DNA from: an uncultured Desulfotomaculum sp.
GTDB taxonomy: Bacteria; Bacillota; Desulfotomaculia; Desulfotomaculales; Desulfotomaculaceae
Length of the DNA: 49,021 bases
Assembly (NCBI GenBank): GCA_946411205.1
Contig: CAMKDG010000010.1
Location: 1-49,021, forward strand
Direction of reading: 5' to 3'
The notes below the pieces were generated by a model. It had not been told where the DNA came from. It did no database searches and saw only the letters and a list, made by a program, of their open reading frames with translations. A program made the position numbers and the translations under genes. Positions 16,707 to 25,241 of the stretch are shown one piece after another. Position 1 is the stretch's first letter. Every line of letters starts with the position of its first letter.

Positions 16707-17663
16707 TCACAATTCCAGATCACCAAACCACTTTTGACAAATTTCTGCATACTCTCCGCTGGCTATCAGCTTTTGCAAGCCGCTATTAATCTTAGCCAGT
16801 AGCTCAGGATTATTTTGAGCTACGGCAATACCCATCTCCTCTGGGGAAATCCTTTCAGCAAGCAGCTTAACCTCCGAATTGTTGGCACGAAGATAGGCGA
16901 CTGCCGAGGGGAAATCGCAGATAACGGCAGCTACCTGTCCCTTGGCCAATTCTGTGAGGGTCTGTTCAAACGTATCAAAGGAAGAGAGCTTGGTTGAAGA
17001 CTGCTGTTCTACAAACATTTGGGCATAGGTACCGGCCTGTACGGCAACGTTTTTGCCTGCCAGATCAGAGAATTTGTTAATATTGTTGTTAGCGGATTTT
17101 ACAACAATGACAAGACCGGAAGTAAAGTAGGGTTGGGAAAATAAAAATCTCTTTTGTCGCTCATCGGTGACGGTAATACCGGATATGACGGCATCTACTT
17201 GATTCGTCATTAAAGAGGGGAAAAGTTGATCAAAGCTGACATTTTTAAATTCCACCTCCAGGCCCGTGGTCCGGGCAATGGCCTGCATGATGTCGATATC
17301 AAAGCCGGAAAATTTGTTGTCAGGTTCCAAAGACTCAAAGGGTGGAAAGGTAGGATCACAGCCGACCACAATCTTAGGTTTGCTGGAAGCGGGCGCTTCA
17401 CCAATCCAGATACGTAAAGTGTTCTCCTCCCAGGTTACCGGCTGTCCCAGTGATTCAGCCACAAAACGCAAGGGAACATAGGTGGTACCTTGATAGACAA
17501 AGGCTGGCTGGCCCTGGGCGGGAGTTTGCTCAATACCGTTAACAAAAAACTTCAGGGGCAGGGGCTGCACGGTGATCGGCTGTTCCGCTGCCAGAACGGT
17601 AGAACTAAAGAAGAACGTTGCCATAAGCAGGCTCAAGAGAAGTAGCAATAGACGTTTCTTCAA
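16707..17663 (-). CDS. Stalk-domain / solute-binding protein fusion (amino-acid type)
   Basis: A 318-residue exported protein. A signal peptide (residues 1-25) is followed by a copper-amine-oxidase-like stalk domain: KFFVNGIEQT, TTYVPLRFVAESLGQPVTW. From about residue 95 comes a complete family-3 periplasmic binding domain (VGCDPTFPPFESLEPD, FSGFDIDIMQAIA, AVISGITVTDERQKRF, KNVAVQAGTYAQ). That domain binds polar amino acids in ABC importers or acts as a sensor domain. There is no lipobox and no permease or ATPase gene nearby, so the stalk may replace the lipid anchor, or the protein may be a free binding protein. TTG start with GGAGGTGA upstream. Transcribed alone. Confidence 0.85.
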   Translation of the reverse strand: MKKRLLLLLLSLLMATFFFSSTVLAAEQPITVQPLPLKFFVNGIEQTPAQGQPAFVYQGTTYVPLRFVAESLGQPVTWEENTLRIWIGEAPASSKPKIVVGCDPTFPPFESLEPDNKFSGFDIDIMQAIARTTGLEVEFKNVSFDQLFPSLMTNQVDAVISGITVTDERQKRFLFSQPYFTSGLVIVVKSANNNINKFSDLAGKNVAVQAGTYAQMFVEQQSSTKLSSFDTFEQTLTELAKGQVAAVICDFPSAVAYLRANNSEVKLLAERISPEEMGIAVAQNNPELLAKINSGLQKLIASGEYAEICQKWFGDLEL

Positions 17664-17759
17664 GAAACATCACCTCCAAGATTTGTTGTTATTAACATTA
17701 TTTAGACGATAAAGGGAAGAACCCTTTAAAAATTTATAGAGGTTTCTTGCTTAGTGGGA

Positions 17760-17765
17760 TATAAT
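17760..17765 (+). promoter_or_regulatory. Consensus -10 (TATAAT) upstream of the YcdB/YcdC gene
   Basis: A perfect TATAAT lies 26 bp before the TTG start. No good -35 is seen at 17 bp, so the promoter may need an activator. Confidence 0.45.
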
Positions 17766-17791
17766 GGTATGAAAAATGGGAGGGAAGAAAA

Positions 17792-19531
17792 TTGAAAAAG
17801 CATCGAATAGCCGGGCTTGCACTGGCCCTAGGTCTTCTAATGATCTCTCCGGCAGCGGCCAGTGAAGGCACGCCAGAGGTAGTGTTGGGAGACGTGCAGG
17901 TAACCATCCAGCCGGCGGAGCACCAAGTCGAGGCGACTCAAATAACCGTTTCCTCCTCGGGTCCTGTCGTAACAGATGCCCAGCGAAGGATACTGGAAAA
18001 ATATTATCAAATACTGCCGGAATTAAAAAAACTAACCCTGCAGACGGCAGGAGAATCCAGCATCGAGGGTGCCTGGGAGTTTCACTTTTATCAAACGCCG
18101 CCCCAGGGCAACTCACCTGTTTGGGCAGCCAATGCCCAGTTAATTGTGGCTGCCAATACCGGCGAGCTTGAGATACTGCGTATCTCCCATCCCCAGTGGG
18201 CCACAGAAGAACTGCCCCCGGCGGAACTGGCCAAACAGCAGGCAACTCAATTTATCAAGCAGGTGATGGGGGACCAGGCAGACCTGTACCGGGTGGACCC
18301 GTCTTTAGGCTACGGAGGATCCAGTAGCAGTGACAGTGAGGGGAATGAACTGCATTGGAGTACAGCGTCGGTAAGATTTGATCCTGTGATTAACGGGATT
18401 CCCGTGCTGTACAATGAACTGCAGGTAGATGTGGATGCCGCCGGACGGATAACCGGTTTTTATCGGCACCAAACCGCTCTGCGGGATGCCAGCAGCTTTC
18501 CAGACCCGGCCAAAGCCATCAGCCAGCCAGCGGCAGCGGCTATCATGAATCAGTTAATCCAAATGAAGCTGCAATACGTACAGCACCAACCTTTGCAATA
18601 CCCACCAGTATGGTCGAATAAACCGAGGGAGACCCGCCCGGTTCTTATGTATATACCGAAGTTTGAGAGTGCCCTTGATGCTTTAACCGGCAAACCTGCA
18701 TGGGGTGAGGAGTATCTAAACAGCCAAGGGGAGAGGGTGAGGCTGACCGGCGCAGGCAAGCAGTTATTTGCTCAGACCCAGGAAGAAGCGGCTAAAATAC
18801 TGACGGAAGAATTTAACGTAGATATGAGTAAGCTGGAGTTTGAGCGTCTCTTTGAGCGGGAGAACGTACTCCGGGGGGATCAGAAATATAAACACTATCT
18901 GTGGCGGACCGCTGATGACGCAGAGGCTGGCATGAACCGTAAGTATGTACAACTCCACACGGTTGCGGCTACCGGTGAAATTTGGCGCTTTAGCGTGCAA
19001 GAGGATGTAACGGTGGATCAAGAAGCAAGGGTTTCTCCAAAGCTGCTGCGGCAAAAAGCTGTACAGTTGGTAGAAAAATATTTACCCGCCGGGGCAACGG
19101 AAATGGAATTAGTAACCTTTGATTTTGCGGCAGTGCCTGACTGGGTGGACAAGCAGCAATTGAAAAAAGAAGAATTACCGCAGCCCACTACGAGTTTTAT
19201 GTTTTCTCCCCTGCACCAAGGGATTCCGGTGAGTGACGGAGCTTATGCTGTTTCAATGAATAACATAACCGGTGAGGTGACGGAGTATGCCAAAGGTGGT
19301 TTGGCTACAGATGTGACGCTGCCGGATAGCCGGGGGGTTGCTACTGCAGAAGTTGCCAAGGCAGAGTATCTAAAAAACCATCCTCTGCAGCTGATATATC
19401 GCTGGCCTGAATGGTTTAGGCAGAGAGCGGCAAACCCGGAATTGGTGTATATGTTGAACTCCGACATCGGTTGGGGCTATATTGATGCATTTACAGGCAA
19501 AACAGTCATGATCCAAAATGGCAGCATGTAG
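17792..19531 (+). CDS. YcdB/YcdC (PepSY-like) repeat exported protein
   Basis: A 579-residue exported protein with a signal peptide (cleavage near AAAS, residue 24). Several YcdB/YcdC-type units follow: WEFHFYQTPPQGNSPVWAA, then AANTGELEILR, LQVDVDAAGRITGFYRH, a PVLMYIPKFE... region with ALDALTGKPAW, and a final GWGYIDAFTGKTV. These units resemble PepSY folds. Family members occur on the outer face of sporulating Firmicutes, with unknown function. TTG start with GGGAGGG upstream. It is followed by a terminator and then a two-component system that probably belongs to the same functional unit. Confidence 0.82.
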   Translation: MKKHRIAGLALALGLLMISPAAASEGTPEVVLGDVQVTIQPAEHQVEATQITVSSSGPVVTDAQRRILEKYYQILPELKKLTLQTAGESSIEGAWEFHFYQTPPQGNSPVWAANAQLIVAANTGELEILRISHPQWATEELPPAELAKQQATQFIKQVMGDQADLYRVDPSLGYGGSSSSDSEGNELHWSTASVRFDPVINGIPVLYNELQVDVDAAGRITGFYRHQTALRDASSFPDPAKAISQPAAAAIMNQLIQMKLQYVQHQPLQYPPVWSNKPRETRPVLMYIPKFESALDALTGKPAWGEEYLNSQGERVRLTGAGKQLFAQTQEEAAKILTEEFNVDMSKLEFERLFERENVLRGDQKYKHYLWRTADDAEAGMNRKYVQLHTVAATGEIWRFSVQEDVTVDQEARVSPKLLRQKAVQLVEKYLPAGATEMELVTFDFAAVPDWVDKQQLKKEELPQPTTSFMFSPLHQGIPVSDGAYAVSMNNITGEVTEYAKGGLATDVTLPDSRGVATAEVAKAEYLKNHPLQLIYRWPEWFRQRAANPELVYMLNSDIGWGYIDAFTGKTVMIQNGSM

Positions 19532-19607
19532 AATCTGTAACCTTAACGCCAAGGGATATGCCGGTTTTTGCCATAAAACGACAGTTGTCATAGGCGGTAA
19601 GATAAGA

Positions 19608-19640
19608 GAAAATGCATGTAACAATGCATTTTTTCTTTTT
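19608..19640 (+). terminator. Intrinsic terminator
   Basis: AAAATGCAT-GTAACA-ATGCATTTT stem-loop followed by TTCTTTTTC lies between the YcdB/YcdC gene and the response regulator. Confidence 0.8.
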
Positions 19641-19662
19641 CTAATAGGGAGAGTGGTTACAG

Positions 19663-20352
19663 ATGCAGGAACGAGTGTTGATTGTTGAGGATGAGGCGTC
19701 TATCCGACAATTCATCATGATTAATCTTAAACGCAATAATTTTGAGGTGGCAGAAGCCTGCAGTGGTGAAGAGGCCCTGGAAAAAGTCCGGTCTTTCCGG
19801 CCCCAGGCAGTTGTTTTAGACATTATGCTGCCGGGTATAGACGGCTTTACCGTTTGCCAGCGGTTGCGGGAGGAATGGCCGGGGGTAGCCGTGATCATGT
19901 TAACAGCCAGGGGAGAGGATATGGACAAAGTGATGGGCTTGGAGTTAGGCGCGGATGACTACCTGGTGAAACCCTTTAATCCCCTGGAATTGGTGGCGAG
20001 AATTCGTTCCATACTGAGACGAGTGCAGATTGGCCACCCGGAGAAGAGCGAAATCATCCGGTCACCCTTTCGCTTAGAAATGAGATCCCAGAGATTGTTT
20101 AAAAATGATCAACCCATTGACCTAACACCCAGGGAATTTGCGCTGCTGAAAATGTTTTTAGAAAAAAATAACCAGGCCCTATGTCGAGACGATATTTTAA
20201 ATCTTGTCTGGGGAGAAGACTATGTGGGTGATACCAAGACGGTGGATGTCCATATCAGAAGACTTAGGGAAAAAATTGAGGACAACCCTTCCGAGCCGTA
20301 CTATCTAGAGACTGTCTGGGGCTATGGCTACCGCTGGCGGGAGGGTGAATAG
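19663..20352 (+). CDS. OmpR/PhoB-type response regulator
   Basis: A 229-residue two-domain regulator. The receiver (1-118) has the acidic pocket VEDE, phosphoacceptor D53 in VVLDIMLPG and the VKPFNPLE lysine. The C-terminal winged helix (about 130-229) has LTPREFALLKMF and the recognition region TKTVDVHIRRLREKIEDNP with the final YLETVWGYGYRW. It is phosphorylated by the kinase that starts 2 bp after its stop. Members of this family bind tandem direct repeats of 10-11 bp period, and such repeats are present upstream of the lipoprotein gene at 21837. Confidence 0.95.
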   Translation: MQERVLIVEDEASIRQFIMINLKRNNFEVAEACSGEEALEKVRSFRPQAVVLDIMLPGIDGFTVCQRLREEWPGVAVIMLTARGEDMDKVMGLELGADDYLVKPFNPLELVARIRSILRRVQIGHPEKSEIIRSPFRLEMRSQRLFKNDQPIDLTPREFALLKMFLEKNNQALCRDDILNLVWGEDYVGDTKTVDVHIRRLREKIEDNPSEPYYLETVWGYGYRWREGE

Positions 20353-20354
20353 TT

Positions 20355-21731
20355 TTGCAGGGTATCAGAAAAAGACTGGTTACCAGCTACTTACTGGTAA
20401 TTTTCTTAACCGTATTTATTTTGGAAGCATTACTGTTAATCGGGATTAGACAGTATTATGTAGACAATGTCAAAGAAATTATGCAGCAACAGGCGGAGGT
20501 TACCGCTAACTTTTATCATTTGTATTTAGCGGGCTCTGATTTGGTTAGGGAAGCCCCCTTCCTTTATGATAGTTTTTCCCAGGTAACCACGGCCCAGGTC
20601 CAGATCGTTGATCAGCAAGGTGTTTTATTAGTAGCGTCACCGGGGTTAGACAAGGGAGATCAGTTGAACCTGCCGGACGTGCAAAGGGCCTTAACCGGTG
20701 AACCAGGGGACTGGCGGGGTGTCTTACCCCTAACCAAGGAACCAATATTAGCCGTTACGCAACCGCTGAAAGCCGGGGAACAAGTGGTAGGGGCGGTAAG
20801 GTTGATAACTTCCTTAACCGGGGTCAATGAAGTTATCCAAAGAGTGGCCTTACTGCTGGTGGCCATTGGACTGGCGGTATTGCTGCTAGGAGCAGGTGTC
20901 AGTATGTACCTATCCTCCACCATTACCAGGCCGGTTGAGCGCATAACCGGGGTAGCACGGCAGATGGCCAAAGGCCGGTTTCATGAACGGGCAACCAAGG
21001 ATTATGATGATGAAATTGGCAAGTTGGCGGAGACCTTAAATTACATGGCCGGGGAGATCGTTAGGCAGGACCACCTAAAAAACCAATTTATTGCGTCAAT
21101 CTCACATGAGTTGCGGACGCCCCTGACCGCTATCAAGGGATGGGCTGTTACACTGGGTGGCAGTTTGGAAAACAAAGCGGAAATGCTGGATGGACTGACC
21201 ATCATTGAAAAGGAAAGTGACCGGTTAACTTCCCTGGTTGAAGAACTTTTGGATTTTTCCAAGCTAGCGGCCGGGAAGATAACTTTAGCCAAGGATTTGG
21301 TTAATGCCGGAGAGCTACTCAGTACCCTAACGAAAATGGTTACACCCAGGGCCTTGCGTCAGGGGATACATCTGGTGGTAAATATTCAGGAGGAGATACC
21401 GGCAATACAAGCAGATGCCAATCGGTTAAAACAAGTGCTGATTAACTTGTTAGATAATGCCTTTAAATTTACCCCAACCGGGGGAAGTGTCAGTATCACT
21501 GCCTTGTCAAACGATCAGGCCTTGATTATCCGAGTTAGCGACACCGGGGCGGGGATAGCAGCCAATCACTTACCCAGAGTCAAAGAGAGATTTTACAAAG
21601 CCGGTGCTCACTCCGGCAGTGGGTTGGGTTTAGCCATTTGTGATGAAATCATCAAACTGCACGGTGGTGAACTTACCCTTGCCAGTGAAGTGGGGCAGGG
21701 TACCAGAGCAGAAGTGATGCTTCCCCGGTAA
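20355..21731 (+). CDS. Membrane sensor histidine kinase
   Basis: A 458-residue kinase. TM1 (about 10-31), an extracellular sensor of about 130 residues, and TM2 (about 163-187) are followed by a HAMP domain (ITRPVERITGVARQMAKG). The HisKA helix carries phospho-acceptor H251 in SISHELRTPLTAI, and the ATPase has the N box (NRLKQVLINLLDNAFKF), DTGAGI, and GSGLGLAI. TTG start, translationally coupled to the response regulator. Its signal is unknown. The neighbouring exported YcdB/YcdC protein and lipoprotein suggest a cell-envelope signal. Confidence 0.95.
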   Translation: MQGIRKRLVTSYLLVIFLTVFILEALLLIGIRQYYVDNVKEIMQQQAEVTANFYHLYLAGSDLVREAPFLYDSFSQVTTAQVQIVDQQGVLLVASPGLDKGDQLNLPDVQRALTGEPGDWRGVLPLTKEPILAVTQPLKAGEQVVGAVRLITSLTGVNEVIQRVALLLVAIGLAVLLLGAGVSMYLSSTITRPVERITGVARQMAKGRFHERATKDYDDEIGKLAETLNYMAGEIVRQDHLKNQFIASISHELRTPLTAIKGWAVTLGGSLENKAEMLDGLTIIEKESDRLTSLVEELLDFSKLAAGKITLAKDLVNAGELLSTLTKMVTPRALRQGIHLVVNIQEEIPAIQADANRLKQVLINLLDNAFKFTPTGGSVSITALSNDQALIIRVSDTGAGIAANHLPRVKERFYKAGAHSGSGLGLAICDEIIKLHGGELTLASEVGQGTRAEVMLPR

Positions 21732-21791
21732 CCTTTCTGTAACTATTTTTAACCCTTTGCTAACCCTTTTTGTCTGCTGTTACCTTATACT
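21729..21791 (+). promoter_or_regulatory. Tandem response-regulator-like boxes and -10 element
   Basis: TAAC(C) motifs begin at 21729, 21740, 21750 and 21761, an 11-10-11 bp period. TATACT at 21786-21791 follows, but no good -35. This layout matches PhoP/OmpR-class activation, with the boxes ending where the -35 would be. The first box overlaps the kinase stop codon. The adjacent response regulator is the obvious candidate. Confidence 0.6.
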
Positions 21792-21836
21792 AAGGGTAGT
21801 TCCGGAACCAACACACTGTTGCACGAGGAGACTACG

Positions 21837-22946
21837 ATGAAAATAAAATTAGGTCTGACAGCTATTCTTTTAGCGGCTGCCCTGGTCTGGTCCGGCTGTT
21901 CCATGCTGCCATCCCCCGGGGAAGTTATTCAACCACCCAAGCAAGCCGGTGCCCAGGAAGAGAAAGATTTGGCATTAACTAATTATGTACAAAAACTATT
22001 ACCGGCGGGGGCTAAGTTAGTAGTGCCAGCCTATCCCGCGGGGGCGAAAGCGATCCAACAGGCAGATGTAGACGGTGATGGCAAAGAGGAAGTAGTGGTA
22101 ACCTACAGCATTGGCTCTAACCCTGCTCAGTTAAAGGTGTCCGTTTTTAAGGAAGACAAAGAGGTCTGGACCTATGATGGACAAGGTTATGGCCTGGACT
22201 GTTTTAGTATCACGGATTTGACCGGAGATAAAAAACCGGAGCTCTTGCTAGGCTGGACAGTAGGTGCTTCAGCGGGCAACGGGCTGGATATCTTTACTTG
22301 GGATCAAAATACCATGAAGAGATTAACCGGCATTGGTTATCATAAGCTAGAAATAGAAGATATGCCTGGCGCTAACGGTACCGATGGAAAAGTTGAAATT
22401 GCCATTTGGCAGAAGGATACAGGAGAGGCCTATGTTATTAAGGTAATGCGTTGGCAGGATAACGATCTGGCCCTGGCCGAGGACGTTTATCCCTACTACT
22501 TTAAAAGGGTAGTAGAGTATTACAGTCACAAAGTTAAGGAAATGCCTGGTGCGGCTTTTTACCGGTACTACCTAGCCGATGCCCAAGTAAAAAGCAACCT
22601 ACCGGAAGAAGCATTGAAGTCCATTGAGGCCGGGGTAGCTCTCAAGCTCGATTACCCGGAGAACTATCAATGGCACATCGTTAAGGGAGAAGCGTTTAAT
22701 AAGCTGGGTAACTATCAAGAAGCCATCACAGAACTGCAAACAGCTATTCGCATTTTGGAGAAAAACCAGATTGCTTTCGAAAGAACCTATCTGAGCCAAG
22801 CTTATCTGGAAATAGCCCGGAGTTATCAAGGGATGAAGGACTATGATAAAAGCAAACAGGCTGCAGAGAAAGCCAAAGAACTTAGCCAAACTACTTTAGT
22901 AAAAGAAGCAGCCCAACCACAATTGAGAAGTTTACCGAACAATTAA
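21837..22946 (+). CDS. Lipoprotein with FG-GAP-like and TPR regions
   Basis: A 369-residue lipoprotein. The signal peptide ends in a lipobox (ALVWSGC), so the mature protein should be attached to the outer face of the membrane. The middle part has FG-GAP-like loops (DVDGDGKEEV, DLTGDKKPEL). The C-terminal third has TPR-like helices (ALKSIEAGVAL, GEAFNKLGNYQEAITELQTAI, YLEIARSYQGMKDYDKSKQAAEKA). ATG at 21837 with GAGGAG upstream. Function is unknown. Its promoter carries tandem repeats likely bound by the upstream two-component regulator. Confidence 0.8.
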   Translation: MKIKLGLTAILLAAALVWSGCSMLPSPGEVIQPPKQAGAQEEKDLALTNYVQKLLPAGAKLVVPAYPAGAKAIQQADVDGDGKEEVVVTYSIGSNPAQLKVSVFKEDKEVWTYDGQGYGLDCFSITDLTGDKKPELLLGWTVGASAGNGLDIFTWDQNTMKRLTGIGYHKLEIEDMPGANGTDGKVEIAIWQKDTGEAYVIKVMRWQDNDLALAEDVYPYYFKRVVEYYSHKVKEMPGAAFYRYYLADAQVKSNLPEEALKSIEAGVALKLDYPENYQWHIVKGEAFNKLGNYQEAITELQTAIRILEKNQIAFERTYLSQAYLEIARSYQGMKDYDKSKQAAEKAKELSQTTLVKEAAQPQLRSLPNN

Positions 22947-22986
22947 TAGCATAATTTCCAACCAGTAGGCAATGCTGCTGTATAGC

Positions 22987-23034
22987 AGGGGAGAATGACT
23001 TTAGCAATCTTGCGGAGTTATTCTCCCCTTTTTA
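22987..23034 (+). terminator. Intrinsic terminator
   Basis: Imperfect 14-bp stem (AGGGGAGAATGACT with AGTTATTCTCCCCT) followed by TTTTTA, after the lipoprotein gene. Confidence 0.85.
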
Positions 23035-23063
23035 TTGACAAAAGGCAACAGACACATTATAGT
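23035..23063 (+). promoter_or_regulatory. Sigma-A promoter of the TrmB-lysA operon
   Basis: TTGACA, a 17-bp spacer and TATAGT. The transcript would start about 110 bp before the regulator gene. The leader contains a GGGCCT...AGGCCC hairpin (23121-23161) but no lysine riboswitch or T-box that I can recognise. Confidence 0.8.
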
Positions 23064-23183
23064 ATTCGTAATCAGGAACACTAAATTTGAAAAGATTGGT
23101 CAGAGGTTAAAAAACGAATAGGGCCTGTCTGGAGACAAAGCTTTTAAAAAATCTAAGGCCCCAGAAAATAGTGTGGTGATAGC

Positions 23184-23885
23184 ATGGATATCAATGAATT
23201 ACTAGTGCATTTCAATCTAACCAGGCAGGAAGCCACCATCTATACAACACTGTATGCAGAAGGCGAACTGACTGGTTACGAGGTGGCGAAACTAACAGGT
23301 ATTTCCCGTTCCAATACCTACACCTCCCTGGCGGGGCTGGTGGAAAAAGGGGCAGCCTATGTCATTGAAGGAACCGCTACCCGCTACACGCCGGTTCGGA
23401 TAGAAGATTTTTGTGACAACAAAATTCGGCAACTGCAGCAGATTAAACAGGATTTACTCAAAGGGATGCCCCGTAAAAGAGAAGAGACGGATGGATACAT
23501 TACCATCAAGGGCGAGAAACATATTTTAGAAAAGATGAGAAATATGGTCGCTCGGGCTCAGGAACGGGTGTATCTTTCTGTCGCCAGACCAACCCTTTCC
23601 TTTATCCTAGCAGAATTAAAGGATGGATTGGCGAGAGGTTTAAAAATTGTCATTATTACCAATCAACCCTTTGAGTTGGCTGGAGCCATCATCTATCATG
23701 CTGAAAAGCCACCGCATCAAATCAGATTGATCGTCGATTCCGCCAATGTTTTAACGGGTGATATAGCGGATGGTGATTTTTCAACCTGTTTGTATTCGAA
23801 AAAGAAAAACCTGGTGGAACTAATCAAAGAGTCCATAAAAAATGAGATAACGTTGATAGATTTAATGAAAGGAAAGGGATCATGA
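23184..23885 (+). CDS. TrmB-type transcriptional regulator
   Basis: A 233-residue protein. The N-terminal winged helix (LVHFNLTRQEATIYTTLYAEGELTGYEVAKLTGISRSNTYTSLAGLVEKG) is typical of TrmB. A coiled linker (about 70-95) leads to a phospholipase-D-like/TrmB middle domain (ITIKGEKHILEKMRNMVARAQERVYLS). The long sugar-binding domain of archaeal TrmB is absent. Its last codons overlap the lysA start by 4 bp (ATGA), which couples regulator and enzyme. It probably regulates its own operon; the ligand is unknown. Confidence 0.85.
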   Translation: MDINELLVHFNLTRQEATIYTTLYAEGELTGYEVAKLTGISRSNTYTSLAGLVEKGAAYVIEGTATRYTPVRIEDFCDNKIRQLQQIKQDLLKGMPRKREETDGYITIKGEKHILEKMRNMVARAQERVYLSVARPTLSFILAELKDGLARGLKIVIITNQPFELAGAIIYHAEKPPHQIRLIVDSANVLTGDIADGDFSTCLYSKKKNLVELIKESIKNEITLIDLMKGKGS

Positions 23886-25147
23886 AAAAGACATTTGTAA
23901 ATTTAGCACAGCTACAGGAGATTACCCAACAATACCCGACACCATTTCATTTATACGATGAAAAGGGTATTCGGGAAAATGCGCGCAGATTGCAGCGGGC
24001 ATTTCAATGGAATAAAGGCTTTAAGGAGTATTTTGCGGTCAAAGCTACGCCGAACCCTGCCATCCTGAATATCTTAAAGGAAGAGGGTTGTGGTGCGGAC
24101 TGTTCATCCTTTACAGAATTAATGTTGGCCCAGGCCGTAGGCTTTACCGGGGATGAAATAATGTTTTCCTCCAATGTAACCCCCGTGGAGGATTTTGCTT
24201 ACGCCAACAAGCTTAATGCCATGATTAACTTTGATGACATAACGCATATTGATTTCTTTCATCAGATCGCCGACATGCCGGAAACCATTAGTCTGCGTTA
24301 TAATCCAGGCGGCGAATTTAAAATCAGCAATGCCATTATGGACAACCCCGGTGAGGCCAAATATGGTTTAACCCGCGAACAGTTAACCGAGGGCATTAAA
24401 AAGCTGCAGGATTTAGGGGTTAAGCACTTTGGTCTGCATGCATTTCTGGCCAGCAATACCACAACCAATGAATATTACCCGGAACTGGCTAAGATTCTAT
24501 TTAAAACCGCGGTAGAACTAAAGCAAGAAACCGGTGCCCATATTTCTTTTATCAATCTATCGGGCGGGGTGGGGATACCCTATCGCCCTGAGCAGGAACC
24601 GGCGGATATCATGGCCATCGGCGAGGGAGTACGGCAGGCTTATCAAGAAGTGTTGACACCGGCAGGGATGGATGATGTGGCCATCTACACCGAGCTGGGC
24701 AGATTTATGCTAGGCCCCTACGGTTGTCTGGTAACAACTGCCTTGCATGAGAAACACATCCACAAGGACTATATTGGTCTGGATGCCTGTGCCGCCAATC
24801 TGATGCGGCCGGCCATGTATGGTGCCTATCATCATATTACCGTGATGGGCAAGGAGCATCTTCCCTGTGATCATAAATATGATATTACAGGTGGTCTCTG
24901 CGAAAACAATGATAAATTTGCTATCGATCGCCTGTTACCAAAAATTGATCTTGGGGATGTACTGGTTATACATGATACTGGAGCTCACGGCTTTGCCATG
25001 GGTTACAATTATAATGGCAAGCTGCGTTCGGCAGAGGTTTTACTGAAAGAAGACGGCAGCACCGAACTGATCCGCCGGGCGGAAACACCCGCAGACTATT
25101 TTACTACCCTGAATCATACCGAATACTTCAAAAAATCATTGTTTTAG
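23882..25147 (+). CDS. lysA: Diaminopimelate decarboxylase-like PLP enzyme
   Basis: A 421-residue fold-III PLP decarboxylase. The PLP lysine is in EYFAVKATPNPAIL (about residue 57), the His-containing FGLHAFLASNT and SGGVGIP stretches bind cofactor, ELGRFMLGPYG follows, and ITGGLCENNDKFA supplies the active-site Cys from the second subunit. The usual reaction is meso-diaminopimelate to lysine. Some relatives act on other D-centred amino acids, and the pairing with a TrmB-type regulator instead of lysine-pathway genes leaves this open. The spacing of motifs (for example FHLYDEKGIRENAR at the start) fits LysA well. Confidence 0.87.
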   Translation: MKKTFVNLAQLQEITQQYPTPFHLYDEKGIRENARRLQRAFQWNKGFKEYFAVKATPNPAILNILKEEGCGADCSSFTELMLAQAVGFTGDEIMFSSNVTPVEDFAYANKLNAMINFDDITHIDFFHQIADMPETISLRYNPGGEFKISNAIMDNPGEAKYGLTREQLTEGIKKLQDLGVKHFGLHAFLASNTTTNEYYPELAKILFKTAVELKQETGAHISFINLSGGVGIPYRPEQEPADIMAIGEGVRQAYQEVLTPAGMDDVAIYTELGRFMLGPYGCLVTTALHEKHIHKDYIGLDACAANLMRPAMYGAYHHITVMGKEHLPCDHKYDITGGLCENNDKFAIDRLLPKIDLGDVLVIHDTGAHGFAMGYNYNGKLRSAEVLLKEDGSTELIRRAETPADYFTTLNHTEYFKKSLF

Positions 25148-25170
25148 GAGCCTAAATAGCGTAAAGTGAA

Positions 25171-25217
25171 GTTGTACAGGCCTCATTCCTAAAGAGGAAT
25201 TCAGGCCTGTCTTCAAC
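25171..25217 (+). promoter_or_regulatory. Large hairpin between lysA and the PNPOx gene
   Basis: ACAGGCCT...AGGCCTGT with an inner ATTCCT/AGGAAT stem and outer GTTG/CAAC pairs. There is no T-run, so it is probably an RNA structure, operator or weak terminator instead of a standard terminator. Confidence 0.5.
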
Positions 25218-25241
25218 TACAGGGTAAAAGGAGGAGATACC

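Noticed and set aside
23064-23183. Lysine riboswitch or T-box before lysA
   Set aside because: The leader is too short and lacks the conserved motifs of both classes.
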